A stretch of 64,000 nucleotides of DNA from Aeromonas sobria (GTDB taxonomy: Bacteria; Pseudomonadota; Gammaproteobacteria; Enterobacterales; Aeromonadaceae), in assembly GCF_000820145.1 (NCBI RefSeq), contig NZ_CDBW01000045.1, forward strand, positions 62,001 to 126,000, written 5' to 3'. Of this stretch, positions 24,762 through 33,371 are shown piece by piece (positions within the stretch are counted from its first letter, which is position 1; each line of letters begins with the position of its first letter). A program made the translations under genes and the position numbers. The notes beneath the pieces were generated by a model. That model worked only from the letters and a program-made list of their open reading frames with translations. It was not told the origin of the DNA and did no database searches.

Positions 24762-26387
24762 ATGAAAAATTTTGGATGGATTACCGGCAGCTGGGCCACC
24801 GCCCTGCTGCTGGCTTTACCGGTTATTGCCCTTGTTTTCTCTGCCTTCTCGGCTGAGGGAGAGCTGTTTCGCCACCTCGCCGATACCGTGCTGCTCGATT
24901 ATCTGGCCAATACCCTGGGGCTGGTGGTCGGCGTGGTCTTGCTCAGCCTGCTGTTTGGCGTGCCTACCGCCTGGCTGGTGGCCATGTGTCAGGTGCCGGG
25001 GCGCCGTGCCCTGCAATGGGCGCTGATGCTGCCGATGGCGATGCCCTCCTATATCGTCGCCTACGTCTATACCGACCTGCTCGACTACTCGGGCCCGCTA
25101 CAGGCCGGGTTGCGCGCTCTCTTTGGCTGGAACAGTCCGGCCGATTACTGGTTTCCGGCCATTCGCTCCCTTGGCGGCGCCGCCTGGGTGCTGGCGCTGG
25201 TGCTGTTCCCCTATGTCTATCTGCTGACCCGCGCCTCCTTTCTTGAGCAGTCGGTCAGCCTCATTCACTCCAGCCGCCTGCTCGGCTGTACCCCGTGGCA
25301 GAGCTTCCGCCGTCTCAGTCTGCCGTTGGCACGCCCGGCTATCATGGTGGCGGTGTCGCTGGTGGCGATGGAAACGTTGGCTGATTTTGCCACCGTCCAC
25401 TTCTTTGCCATCAACACCCTGACCACGGCGGTCTACGATACCTGGCTCGGCTATGGCAGTCTGGCCACCGCGGCCAAACTCTCCTGCCTGATGCTGCTGG
25501 CTGTGGTGCTGCTGATCGCGCTGGAGCGCCGCTCGCGCAGTCGGCAGCAGGTGTTCCAGAAGTCCATGGGTCATGAGCAGCCGCTGCGCTATCCGCTCAA
25601 GGGGATGAGTCGCTGGCTGGCCGCTTTTTGGTGCTGGGGACTGGTGCTGGCCGGTTTCGGCCTGCCGTTTGTCATCCTGCTCGACTACGGGGTGCGCTAC
25701 TTCGAATTGTCGTGGACGCCGGAGTTTGTCCGCTTCGCCGGCAACAGTCTGCTCATCTCGGCGCTGACCGCCCTGCTGGCGATGGGGATTGCCCTGCTGC
25801 TCGGCTTCTTCCGCCGCCTCGATGGCGGGATCAAGAGCCTGCTGCCCCTGCGCATCGCCGCCATGGGTTATGCCATGCCGGGCACCGTGCTGGCCATCGG
25901 GGTGCTAGTGCCGCTTACCGCCCTCGATTTTGCCATCAACGATCTGGCCGAGTGGCTGGGGCGTCAGGGCCCGGGGCTGCTGCTGACCGGCACCATTACC
26001 GCCATCGTGTTCGGTTATCTGGTGCGCTTTGTGGCCATCGCCATCGGCTCGGTGGAGAGCAGCATGGGCAAGATCTCCCCCAGTCTCGACATGGCGGCCC
26101 GCTCCCTGGGGCAGGGGGATGGCGCCATGTTGCGGCGGGTCCATCTGCCGCTGGTGCGCCGCGGTCTGTTTGCCGGGGCCATGCTGGTGTTCATCGAGTC
26201 CATGAAGGAGCTGCCCGCCGCCCTGCTGCTGCGGCCGTTCAACTTCGATACCCTGGCGACCCACGTCTACCAGTTCGTCTCGGACGAGATGCTGGAGCGC
26301 GGCGCGCTGGGGGCCATCGTCATCGTGCTGGTGGGACTGTTGCCGCTGATCTGGGTCAATCGCAGTCTGGACAGCCCGGGTCACTGA
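24762..26387 (+). CDS. fbpB: Ferric-iron ABC transporter, double-length permease
   Basis: A 541-residue inner-membrane permease with about 12 helices, a fusion of two permease domains as in FbpB/SfuB. Each half has the EAA-type loop that contacts the ATPase (SSRLLGCTPWQSFRRLSLPLARP near residues 170-192 and DMAARSLGQGDGAMLRRVHLPLVRRG in the second half). It follows fbpA by 39 bases. Confidence 0.93.
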   Translation: MKNFGWITGSWATALLLALPVIALVFSAFSAEGELFRHLADTVLLDYLANTLGLVVGVVLLSLLFGVPTAWLVAMCQVPGRRALQWALMLPMAMPSYIVAYVYTDLLDYSGPLQAGLRALFGWNSPADYWFPAIRSLGGAAWVLALVLFPYVYLLTRASFLEQSVSLIHSSRLLGCTPWQSFRRLSLPLARPAIMVAVSLVAMETLADFATVHFFAINTLTTAVYDTWLGYGSLATAAKLSCLMLLAVVLLIALERRSRSRQQVFQKSMGHEQPLRYPLKGMSRWLAAFWCWGLVLAGFGLPFVILLDYGVRYFELSWTPEFVRFAGNSLLISALTALLAMGIALLLGFFRRLDGGIKSLLPLRIAAMGYAMPGTVLAIGVLVPLTALDFAINDLAEWLGRQGPGLLLTGTITAIVFGYLVRFVAIAIGSVESSMGKISPSLDMAARSLGQGDGAMLRRVHLPLVRRGLFAGAMLVFIESMKELPAALLLRPFNFDTLATHVYQFVSDEMLERGALGAIVIVLVGLLPLIWVNRSLDSPGH

Positions 26388-26469
26388 GTCGCCACGTCGG
26401 CTAATGAAATTGCATGCGGTGTGCTTGATCGAAAGGCTGCGCACCGCCAGAAACGAGAGGAAGTCAGCC

Positions 26470-27504
26470 TTGTCTTGCTTGCAGGTTGAAAATGTCAGTT
26501 GCCGTTACAACGGCCGCAATGTGCTGGAACAGCTCTCCCTGACGGTGGCAGACAACGAGATCGTCTGCCTGTTGGGGGCCAGTGGTTGCGGCAAAACCAC
26601 GCTGCTCAAGGCTATCGCCGGGCTGTTGCCGCTGGCAGAGGGCTCGATTTGCCTCGGCGATACCCAGCTCGACGGGCCGGGTGCCAGCGTGCCGCCCGAG
26701 GCGCGCAATATCGGGATGATCTTCCAGGATTACGCCCTCTTCCCCCACCTGACGGTGGCCGACAACGTCGGCTTTGGTCTGACCAAACTCGACCGCAGTG
26801 CTCGTCAGCAGCAGGTGGATGAGGCGTTGGCGCTGGTCAATCTGCAGGGGCTGGGGGATCGTTATCCGCACCAGCTCTCTGGTGGTCAGCAGCAGCGAGT
26901 GGCCATCGCCCGGGCGCTGGTATGCAAGCCTCGGCTGATGCTGCTGGATGAACCCTTCTCCAACATCGATACCCAGGTGCGGATGAAGTTGATCCTCGAG
27001 ATCCGTGCCCTGCTCAAACAGCAGGGGATTGGCGCCATCTTCGTCAGTCACAGCAAGGAGGAGGCCTTCGCCTTCGCCGACCGGCTGGCGCTGTTTCGCT
27101 CTGGTCATATCGAGCAGGTGGGTCAGCCGGAGCAGCTCTATCGCCGCCCGCAAAACCGCTTTGTGGCGGAGTTTCTCGGCGGGGTCAACTATCTGGCCGC
27201 CGAGGTGGTGGACCGCCACTGTGTGCAGACGGCGCTCGGGGTCATCTGTGGCAGCGAGCCTCATGGTCGCGCGGTGGGCGAACAGTTGCAACTGATGCTC
27301 AGACCCCAGCAACTACTGCTGGAGAGCGCCGCAGATGGCGAGCTCAAGGTGGTGGAGCAGCAGTTCCTCGGCCATCACTGCCGGGTGCTGTTCGAGTGTG
27401 GCGAGCTGCGGCTGGAGGCGAGCATTGGCGAGCCCCTTGCAGGGATGCGGGCCCGCATCAAGGTCGCCCCCCATGGGCTGGTGTTGTTTGACCCTTTACC
27501 CTGA
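26470..27504 (+). CDS. fbpC: Ferric-iron ABC transporter, ATP-binding protein
   Basis: A 344-residue ATPase with Walker A GASGCGKTT, Q loop FQDYALFPH, signature LSGGQQQRVAIARAL, Walker B LMLLDEPFSNID and H-loop VSHSKEEA, plus a C-terminal OB-like regulatory domain. The TTG at 26470 is chosen because GAGAGGAAG precedes it by 8 bases and the protein then starts SCLQVENVSCRY like other members; an ATG at 26404 would add 22 non-homologous residues. Third gene of the iron importer. Confidence 0.92.
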   Translation: MSCLQVENVSCRYNGRNVLEQLSLTVADNEIVCLLGASGCGKTTLLKAIAGLLPLAEGSICLGDTQLDGPGASVPPEARNIGMIFQDYALFPHLTVADNVGFGLTKLDRSARQQQVDEALALVNLQGLGDRYPHQLSGGQQQRVAIARALVCKPRLMLLDEPFSNIDTQVRMKLILEIRALLKQQGIGAIFVSHSKEEAFAFADRLALFRSGHIEQVGQPEQLYRRPQNRFVAEFLGGVNYLAAEVVDRHCVQTALGVICGSEPHGRAVGEQLQLMLRPQQLLLESAADGELKVVEQQFLGHHCRVLFECGELRLEASIGEPLAGMRARIKVAPHGLVLFDPLP

Positions 27505-27607
27505 ACGCGTGATATCGTTGTGAAATCAAAGAACTGGAGCTGCTCTGGTTTATAATCGCGCAACGCAAATAGCCCGTAACGCTAACGCCTACTCAGGGGA
27601 GAGATAT

Positions 27608-28513
27608 ATGAAAGCCCAAGCCGGGATCTGCGCAGAGCCGAATCTGCACGCCCTCTATCTGATGTTCAATCGCACTGGTGATGCCGCCGAACTGGTCGGC
27701 CGTCTGGCCAAGTTGCCCGCCCTGTGGCAGGCGGTCGCTGCCGATTTCCCCGATGCCGGGTTCAGCGGTCTGGTCGCCGTTGGCGCCGACACCTGGGATG
27801 GTCTCTATCCTGCTGCCCGTCCGCCCCAGTTCCGTGGCTTTATGGCGCAATCCGCCAACGGTCAGGAAGCCCCCAACACCCCGTTTGATCTCTTCGTGCA
27901 GCTGCGTGCTGATCGGGTGGACGTGCTGCACCACGCCGGTCACCGCGTGATGGCGCTGCTGGCCGGACTGGTGGATCTGGCCGAAGAGGTGCGCGGTTTC
28001 CGCAACCTGGATTGCCGTGACCTGACCGGTTTCGTCGACGGCACCGAGAACCCGCAGGATGAGCATCGCGCCGAAGTGGCGCTGTTGGCGGAAGGCGAGT
28101 TTGCCGGTGGCTCTTACATCCACGTTCAGCGCTGGGTTCACGCCATGAGCGACTGGGAGAAGCTGGCGCAAAAAGAGCAGGAAGACATTATCGGTCGTAC
28201 CAAGCCCGACAACATTGAGTATGAATCTGCCGCCAAGCCGCTGACCGCCCACATCAAGCGGGTCAACCTCAAGACCCCGAAAGGGGAGTCCATGGAGATC
28301 CTGCGCCAGAGCATGCCCTGGGGCACCATGCGCGAGCAGGGGCTCTACTTCATCTCCTGCTGCCGCACACCGCAGCACTTCAACGCCATGCTGGCCAGCA
28401 TGTACAAGGGGGAGGGCAGCCACTTCGACCACCTGCTGCGCTTCACCAAGGCGGTGACCGGCGCGGCCTTCTTCGCCCCATCGGAAGGCTTTTTGATGGC
28501 GCAGGGCAAATAA
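27608..28513 (+). CDS. yfeX: DyP-type haem peroxidase (YfeX-like)
   Basis: A 301-residue cytoplasmic dye-decolorising peroxidase. The catalytic distal Asp is in the family motif GFVDGTENP; the proximal haem His is probably in LTAHIKRVN, and the distal Arg is further on around RQSMPWGTMRE. E. coli YfeX has been described as a porphyrinogen-oxidising or haem-handling enzyme. It lies about 100 bases after the fbpABC iron importer on the same strand; a functional link through haem and iron is only suggested by position. Ribosome site GGGGAGAGATAT. Confidence 0.93.
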   Translation: MKAQAGICAEPNLHALYLMFNRTGDAAELVGRLAKLPALWQAVAADFPDAGFSGLVAVGADTWDGLYPAARPPQFRGFMAQSANGQEAPNTPFDLFVQLRADRVDVLHHAGHRVMALLAGLVDLAEEVRGFRNLDCRDLTGFVDGTENPQDEHRAEVALLAEGEFAGGSYIHVQRWVHAMSDWEKLAQKEQEDIIGRTKPDNIEYESAAKPLTAHIKRVNLKTPKGESMEILRQSMPWGTMREQGLYFISCCRTPQHFNAMLASMYKGEGSHFDHLLRFTKAVTGAAFFAPSEGFLMAQGK

Positions 28514-28539
28514 GCCCGCCTGACGAAGCTGCAGAAAAC

Positions 28540-28567
28540 AAAAATCCCGGCCAAGGCCGGGATTTTT
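28540..28567 (+). terminator. Bidirectional intrinsic terminator after yfeX
   Basis: A 13-bp perfect stem AAAAATCCCGGCC/GGCCGGGATTTTT with a 2-base turn. It lies between yfeX and the convergent argR. Confidence 0.93.
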
Positions 28568-28603
28568 CGTTCTGGCCTAACCGCTATGAGGCGGTGGCGG
28601 CCA

Positions 28604-29074
28604 TTACGGGGTCTGTTCGAACAGCTCGAGGGCGGAGAGGTAGAGCTCTTCGATATCGGTGTCGCTGGTCGGGGTGATGAAGATGGTGTCATCACCGGCG
28701 ATGGTGCCAAGTATCCCTTCTGCCTTGCCGAGGGAGTCTAGCAGGCGGGCGATCAGCTGGGCTGCGCCCGGGCTGGTGTGGATCACCACCAATGCGCCGT
28801 TGTGATCGACGTCCAGCACCAGATTCTTGAGCGGGCTGGAGGTGGTGGGCACGCCCAGTTCCACCGGCAGGCAGTAGACCATCTCCATCTTGGCGTTGCG
28901 AGTGCGAACGGCGCCGAAGCGGCTCAGCATGCGCGACACCTTGGACTGGTTGATGTTCTCGAAGCCCAGCTCTTGCAGAGCGGTGACGATTTCTGCCTGG
29001 GAGCCAAAGCGCTCTTCTTTCAGCAAGGCTTTAAAGGCCTTGGCCAGTTTTTCTTGCTTGTCGTTGTGTTTCAT
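28604..29074 (-). CDS. argR: Arginine repressor ArgR
   Basis: A 156-residue hexameric repressor/activator that binds ARG boxes when loaded with L-arginine. The N-terminal winged helix (FGSQAEIVTALQELGFENINQSKVSRMLSRFG) and the C-terminal arginine-binding domain with GTIAGDDTIFI are typical. ATG at 29074 agrees with the E. coli length. It is divergent from the artPIQM arginine importer, and ARG-box-like sites occupy the shared 200-base interval, so it likely controls both itself and the importer. In E. coli argR sits beside mdh; here the art genes separate them. Confidence 0.96.
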   Translation of the reverse strand: MKHNDKQEKLAKAFKALLKEERFGSQAEIVTALQELGFENINQSKVSRMLSRFGAVRTRNAKMEMVYCLPVELGVPTTSSPLKNLVLDVDHNGALVVIHTSPGAAQLIARLLDSLGKAEGILGTIAGDDTIFITPTSDTDIEELYLSALELFEQTP

Positions 29075-29188
29075 CTTGGTCTCACGAATGAGGAGGTGTG
29101 GCGGCCTGTGCGACACAGGCGGCAGATACGAACAGCGAGGCCATTTTGCATTCATATGCCGTTTTTTGCAAGGAAGCGGCGCTTGTTC

Positions 29189-29202
29189 TGCATATTGATT
29201 CA
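29189..29202. promoter_or_regulatory. ARG box (ArgR operator), argR side
   Basis: TGCATATTGATTCA resembles the ARG-box consensus TGAATWWWWATTCA, with an intact right arm. Confidence 0.5.
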
Positions 29203-29210
29203 AAAATGGC

Positions 29211-29265
29211 TTGCATCGACCTTCATTAGGGATAGAATCGGGATGAAATTTTGAAAACTTATTCA
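29211..29265 (+). promoter_or_regulatory. artP promoter with overlapping ARG box
   Basis: A -35 TTGCAT (29211-29216) and -10 TAGAAT (29233-29238) separated by 16 bases, followed by the ARG box TGAAAACTTATTCA (29252-29265), which overlaps the predicted transcript start. A repressor bound there would block artP expression in arginine-rich conditions. Confidence 0.6.
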
Positions 29266-29275
29266 ATTGGGCTGT

Positions 29276-30016
29276 ATGGGTATTGAATTAATAGGTATCG
29301 AGAAATCCTGGCACAAGGTGCCGGTTCTGCAACAGGTCAGCTTTCGGACATCCCCCGGTGAAACCTTGGTGTTGCTGGGCCCGAGCGGTGCTGGCAAGAG
29401 TTCCCTGCTACGGATGATGAACCTGCTGGACACCCCGGATGCGGGTGTTCTGCGGATTGGCGAAAGTGAATTTTCTTTCCCGAACTCCCTCTCTGCTGCC
29501 GAATTCAACCGCCAGTCCCAACTGCTGCGTCGCAAGGTGGGCATGGTGTTCCAGCAGTACAATCTCTGGCCACATCTCACTGTGATGGAGAATCTGATTG
29601 AAGCGCCGGTCAAGGTGCTCGGCATGAGCAAGGAGGCCGCCATCGAGAAGGGGGCCTATCTGCTGGCCCAGCTGCAGCTGGCCGACAAGCGTGATGCCTG
29701 GCCTGCCCGTTTATCTGGCGGCCAGCAACAGCGGGTGGCCATTGCCCGTACCCTGATGATGGATCCGGAAGTGCTGCTGTTTGACGAACCGACTGCCGCG
29801 CTGGATCCCGAGATCACCAAAGAGGTGGCCGAGATCATCCGTAATCTGAGTCAGACCGGCATTACCCAGGTGGTGGTGACCCACGAGGTCGATTTTGCCC
29901 GCAAGGTGGCCAGTCAGGTGATTTATCTGGAGAAGGGGCGGATCATCGAATCCGGCACCGCCGCCATTTTCCTATCCCCGCAAACCAGCCGGTTTGCCGA
30001 ATTCTTGATGCATTGA
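29276..30016 (+). CDS. artP: Arginine ABC transporter ATP-binding protein ArtP
   Basis: A 246-residue ATPase of the polar amino-acid importer group: Walker A GPSGAGKSS, Q loop FQQYNLWPH, signature LSGGQQQRVAIARTL, Walker B EVLLFDEPTAALDPE. E. coli ArtP also starts with an ELIGI-type strand (here MGIELIGIEKSW). The ATG at 29276 is used; the upstream TTG at 29267 is alternative, and the ribosome site is poor. First gene of artPIQM. Confidence 0.95.
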   Translation: MGIELIGIEKSWHKVPVLQQVSFRTSPGETLVLLGPSGAGKSSLLRMMNLLDTPDAGVLRIGESEFSFPNSLSAAEFNRQSQLLRRKVGMVFQQYNLWPHLTVMENLIEAPVKVLGMSKEAAIEKGAYLLAQLQLADKRDAWPARLSGGQQQRVAIARTLMMDPEVLLFDEPTAALDPEITKEVAEIIRNLSQTGITQVVVTHEVDFARKVASQVIYLEKGRIIESGTAAIFLSPQTSRFAEFLMH

Positions 30017-30040
30017 TATTGAATCGATAAGGAAGCTGTC

Positions 30041-30778
30041 ATGAAAAAGAGTCTGTTGTTGGTTGCTGCCATGGGTCTGTTGAGTACCTCCGTCATGGCC
30101 AAAGAGATCAAGTTCGCCACCGAGGCCACCTACGCGCCGTTCGAATACCTGGATGACAAGAACGAGTTTCAGGGTTTTGACATCGATCTGGCCCGCGCCA
30201 TCTGCGAGCAGGCCAAGCTGGAATGCAGCTTCCACAACCAGGCCTTTGACAGCCTGATCCCCAGCCTGAAATTCCGTCGCTACGATGCTGCCATCGCCGC
30301 CATGGACGTAACCCCGGAGCGCTCCGCTCAGGTCGATTTCTCCGACATCTATTACGAGAACTCGGCGGTATTTGTGGCCAAGAAAGATGCCTTCAAGGGG
30401 CCGGAAGAGATGGTCGACAAGACCGTCGGCGTGCAGAACGGTACCTCTCACCAGTCCTATCTGGTGGATAACTGGGTGAGCAAGGGTCTGCTGACCGTGC
30501 CGTACGCCAGCTACCAGAGCGCCTTCCTCGACATGATGAACGGCCGTACCGACGGCGTATTTGCCGATACCGCGGTCGCTGCCGACTGGCTGAAGCAGCA
30601 CAAGGAGTATGCGGTGGTGGGTACGCCGGTGACCGATGCTAAATACTTCGGTACCGGCTTTGGCATCGCGGTCGCCAAGGGCAATCAGGAGCTGCTGACT
30701 CAGCTGAACAAGGGGCTGGCCGAGATCAAGGCCAACGGCACCTATCAGAAAATCTTCGACAAATACTTCGCGCAGTAA
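30041..30778 (+). CDS. artI: Arginine-binding periplasmic protein (ArtI/ArtJ type)
   Basis: A 245-residue secreted binding protein with a clear signal peptide (MKKSLLLVAAMGLLSTSVMA). The mature protein starts KEIKFATEATYAPFEYLDD and shows the basic amino-acid binder motifs GFDIDLARAIC, AAMDVTPERSAQVDFSD and GVQNGTSHQSYL. E. coli has both ArtI and ArtJ; only one binding protein is present here. It lies 24 bases after artP with a good ribosome site (ATAAGGAAG). Confidence 0.94.
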   Translation: MKKSLLLVAAMGLLSTSVMAKEIKFATEATYAPFEYLDDKNEFQGFDIDLARAICEQAKLECSFHNQAFDSLIPSLKFRRYDAAIAAMDVTPERSAQVDFSDIYYENSAVFVAKKDAFKGPEEMVDKTVGVQNGTSHQSYLVDNWVSKGLLTVPYASYQSAFLDMMNGRTDGVFADTAVAADWLKQHKEYAVVGTPVTDAKYFGTGFGIAVAKGNQELLTQLNKGLAEIKANGTYQKIFDKYFAQ

Positions 30779-30781
30779 GCC

Positions 30782-31432
30782 ATGTTGAGCCTGTTGTTGG
30801 ATGCAGCCTGGATGACCCTCGGGCTGGCCTTGGCATCACTGGTCGGGGGCATGGTATTGGCACTGGCGTTCAGTGCCGCCGAGCTCAGCAAACAGCGTGC
30901 GCTGGTGTGGCCGGTGGCCACTCTGACCACGCTGATCCGTGGCCTGCCCGAGTTGCTGGTGGTGCTGTTCATCTACTTCGGCTCGACCCAGGTGCTGTTC
31001 CTCATCACCGGCGAGTATGTGGAGTTCAGCCCGTTCGCCTGTGGCGTGCTGGCGCTCTCCCTGCTGTTCGCCAGCTATGCGACCCAGACCCTGCGGGCGG
31101 CGCTCAATGCGGTGCCTTCAGGTCAACGGCTGGCGGCGCTGGCGCTGGGGCTAGGCAAGGGCCATATCTTCTTTCGTATCGTGCTGCCGCAGGCGTGGCG
31201 TCACGCCTTGCCGGGCCTTGGCAACCAGTGGCTGGTGCTGCTGAAAGATACCGCGCTGGTGTCGCTGATCGGGGTCAACGAGATGATGCGCCAAGCGCAG
31301 ATGGCCTCGGCCAGTACTTATGAGCCATTCACCTGGTATGCCGCCGCCGCCCTTATCTATCTGGCCATCAGTCTGGTAAGTGAGTTCGGCCTCGGGCTGG
31401 CTGCCCGCTACACCCGCCGCTACGGAGGCTAA
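30782..31432 (+). CDS. artQ: Arginine ABC transporter permease ArtQ
   Basis: A 216-residue inner-membrane permease with about five helices, beginning MLSLLLDAAWMTLGLALASL and carrying the ATPase-contact loop ALALGLGKGHIFFRIVLPQA. It starts three bases after the artI stop codon and pairs with ArtM. Confidence 0.93.
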   Translation: MLSLLLDAAWMTLGLALASLVGGMVLALAFSAAELSKQRALVWPVATLTTLIRGLPELLVVLFIYFGSTQVLFLITGEYVEFSPFACGVLALSLLFASYATQTLRAALNAVPSGQRLAALALGLGKGHIFFRIVLPQAWRHALPGLGNQWLVLLKDTALVSLIGVNEMMRQAQMASASTYEPFTWYAAAALIYLAISLVSEFGLGLAARYTRRYGG

Positions 31433-31435
31433 CTG

Positions 31436-32098
31436 ATGCAAGAGTATCTCGTCACTTTGCTGGGCGGTCTGGTCACTACGCTGGAGCTGACCCTGTTCAG
31501 CCTGCTGCTGGGAATCGCATTGGCGGCCCTGATGACCTGGGTGCTGGAGTTGCGTCTGCCGGTGGCGACCCAGCTGGTGCAGCTGTGGGTGCTGATCTTT
31601 ACTGGTACGCCGCTGCTTATTCAGATCTTCCTGATTTACTACGGGCCTGGTCAGTTCGAGTGGCTGAAAGCCAGCCCGCTCTGGCCGCTGCTCAAACAGC
31701 CCTGGTTTTGCGCCGTGCTGGCGCTGGGTCTCAACACGGCGGCTTACTCCACCCGACTGTTCAAGGGGGCGCTCGATGCCATCCCGGCCGGTGAGATAGA
31801 GGCATGTCGGGCGCTGGGGTTCTCGGCTGGCCAGACCCTCTGGATGAAGGTGCGTCACGCTGCCCGCCATCTGGTGCCCGCCTACTCCAACGAGGTGATC
31901 CTGGTGCTCAAGGGGAGTTCCCTCGCCAGTACCATCACCATCATGGATATCATGGGGCTTGCTCAGGGGTTGAATGCCCAGACCTACGATACCCTGGCGG
32001 TGTTCGGGGTAGCTGGCGGGCTTTATCTGGCGATGAACGGATTGTTAACAATTGGTTTTCGCTGGTGTGAAAAACGGGCGTTGGCGTTTCAATCCTGA
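31436..32098 (+). CDS. artM: Arginine ABC transporter permease ArtM
   Basis: A 220-residue permease with about five helices; the EAA-type loop is EACRALGFSAGQTLWMKVRH. It begins three bases after artQ and completes artPIQM. No T-rich terminator follows; a 9-bp hairpin (32130-32154) without a T run lies 32 bases downstream. Confidence 0.93.
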   Translation: MQEYLVTLLGGLVTTLELTLFSLLLGIALAALMTWVLELRLPVATQLVQLWVLIFTGTPLLIQIFLIYYGPGQFEWLKASPLWPLLKQPWFCAVLALGLNTAAYSTRLFKGALDAIPAGEIEACRALGFSAGQTLWMKVRHAARHLVPAYSNEVILVLKGSSLASTITIMDIMGLAQGLNAQTYDTLAVFGVAGGLYLAMNGLLTIGFRWCEKRALAFQS

Positions 32099-32320
32099 GT
32101 GCCGCTTTAATACCTCTTTATTGGTAAGTGGAAGCACAAAAAAACTGTGCTTCCCCTCCAACTTTCTGTATTTAACCCTATTTTTTATTCCCGCTTGTTT
32201 CGTTGCTCACAGAACCCGCGACTGCAACTGTTATCAGATTGTTTTTTATAGGGGGATCAATTAAGGTTGGGCCCACAACAATAAACAACCTTAAACCTAC
32301 GCTTAAACATGGAGTTGATC

Positions 32321-33256
32321 ATGAAAGTTGCCGTTCTGGGTGCCGCTGGTGGCATCGGTCAAGCCCTCGCTCTGCTGTTGAAAAATCGTCTGCCGGCTGG
32401 TTCCGAACTGAGCCTGTATGACATCGCCCCGGTTACCCCGGGTGTAGCCGTTGACCTCAGTCATATTCCTACCGACGTCGCCATCAAGGGCTTCTGCGGT
32501 GAAGATCCGACTCCTGCGCTGGTGGGCGCCGATGTGGTGCTGATCTCTGCCGGTGTGGCACGCAAGCCGGGTATGGATCGTTCCGACCTGTTCAACATCA
32601 ATGCCGGTATCGTCAAGAATCTGGTCGAGAAGTGCGCGGCCACTTGCCCGAAAGCACTGATCGGTATCATCACCAACCCGGTCAACACCACTGTGGCCAT
32701 CGCCGCCGAAGTGCTGAAGAAAGCCGGTGTTTATGACAAGCGCCGCCTGTTTGGTATTACTACCCTGGACGTGATCCGTGCCGAGACCTTCGTCGCTGCC
32801 GCCAAAGGGCTGAACGTCGACAAGGTACGTGTCAACGTGGTCGGTGGTCACAGTGGCGTCACCATACTGCCGCTGCTCTCCCAGATTGAAGGCGCCTCCT
32901 TCACTGCTGAAGAAGTGGCTGCCATGACCAAGCGTATCCAGAACGCCGGTACCGAAGTGGTGGAAGCCAAAGCCGGTGGCGGTTCTGCGACCCTCTCCAT
33001 GGGTCAGGCGGCTTGCCGTTTCGGTCTCTCTCTCATCAAGGGTCTGCAGGGCGAAGCCAACGTTGTTGAGTGCGCTTACGTGGAAGGCAACGGCGAGCAC
33101 GCCACCTTCTTCGCGCAGCCAGTGCTGCTGGGCAAGAACGGCGTCGAAACCGTACTGGATTACGGCAAGCTGAGCGCCTTCGAGCAGGAAGCGATGGAAG
33201 GCATGCTGGCTACCCTGAAAGCCGATATCCAGCTGGGTGTCGATTTCGTCAAATAA
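32321..33256 (+). CDS. mdh: NAD-dependent malate dehydrogenase
   Basis: TCA-cycle enzyme interconverting malate and oxaloacetate. The 311-residue protein has the NAD motif VLGAAGGIGQALALLL at its start, the substrate loop ISAGVARKPGMDRSDLF and the catalytic His in VNVVGGHSGVTILPL. The ATG at 32321 follows GGAGTTGATC; four extra in-frame codons upstream are ruled out by that ribosome site. The 222-base upstream interval is AT-rich and holds only the hairpin noted under artM and presumably the promoter. Confidence 0.97.
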   Translation: MKVAVLGAAGGIGQALALLLKNRLPAGSELSLYDIAPVTPGVAVDLSHIPTDVAIKGFCGEDPTPALVGADVVLISAGVARKPGMDRSDLFNINAGIVKNLVEKCAATCPKALIGIITNPVNTTVAIAAEVLKKAGVYDKRRLFGITTLDVIRAETFVAAAKGLNVDKVRVNVVGGHSGVTILPLLSQIEGASFTAEEVAAMTKRIQNAGTEVVEAKAGGGSATLSMGQAACRFGLSLIKGLQGEANVVECAYVEGNGEHATFFAQPVLLGKNGVETVLDYGKLSAFEQEAMEGMLATLKADIQLGVDFVK

Positions 33257-33275
33257 GCGGGTCTACCGTGCCAAC

Positions 33276-33297
33276 AAGGGAGCTTCGGCTCCCTTTT
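33276..33297 (+). terminator. Intrinsic terminator after mdh
   Basis: An 8-bp stem AAGGGAGC/GCTCCCTT closed by a TTCG tetraloop, then TT. Confidence 0.88.
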
Positions 33298-33371
33298 GTA
33301 TTGATGAGATCTGCCCGCAGGCTAAGGGGATGAGGGTTGGTGCCGATAACAGAGTGCAGCAGGAGATCCTT

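Noticed and set aside
32130..32154. Terminator after artM
   Set aside because: A 9-bp hairpin is present but has no T run on the plus strand; left as a plain hairpin.
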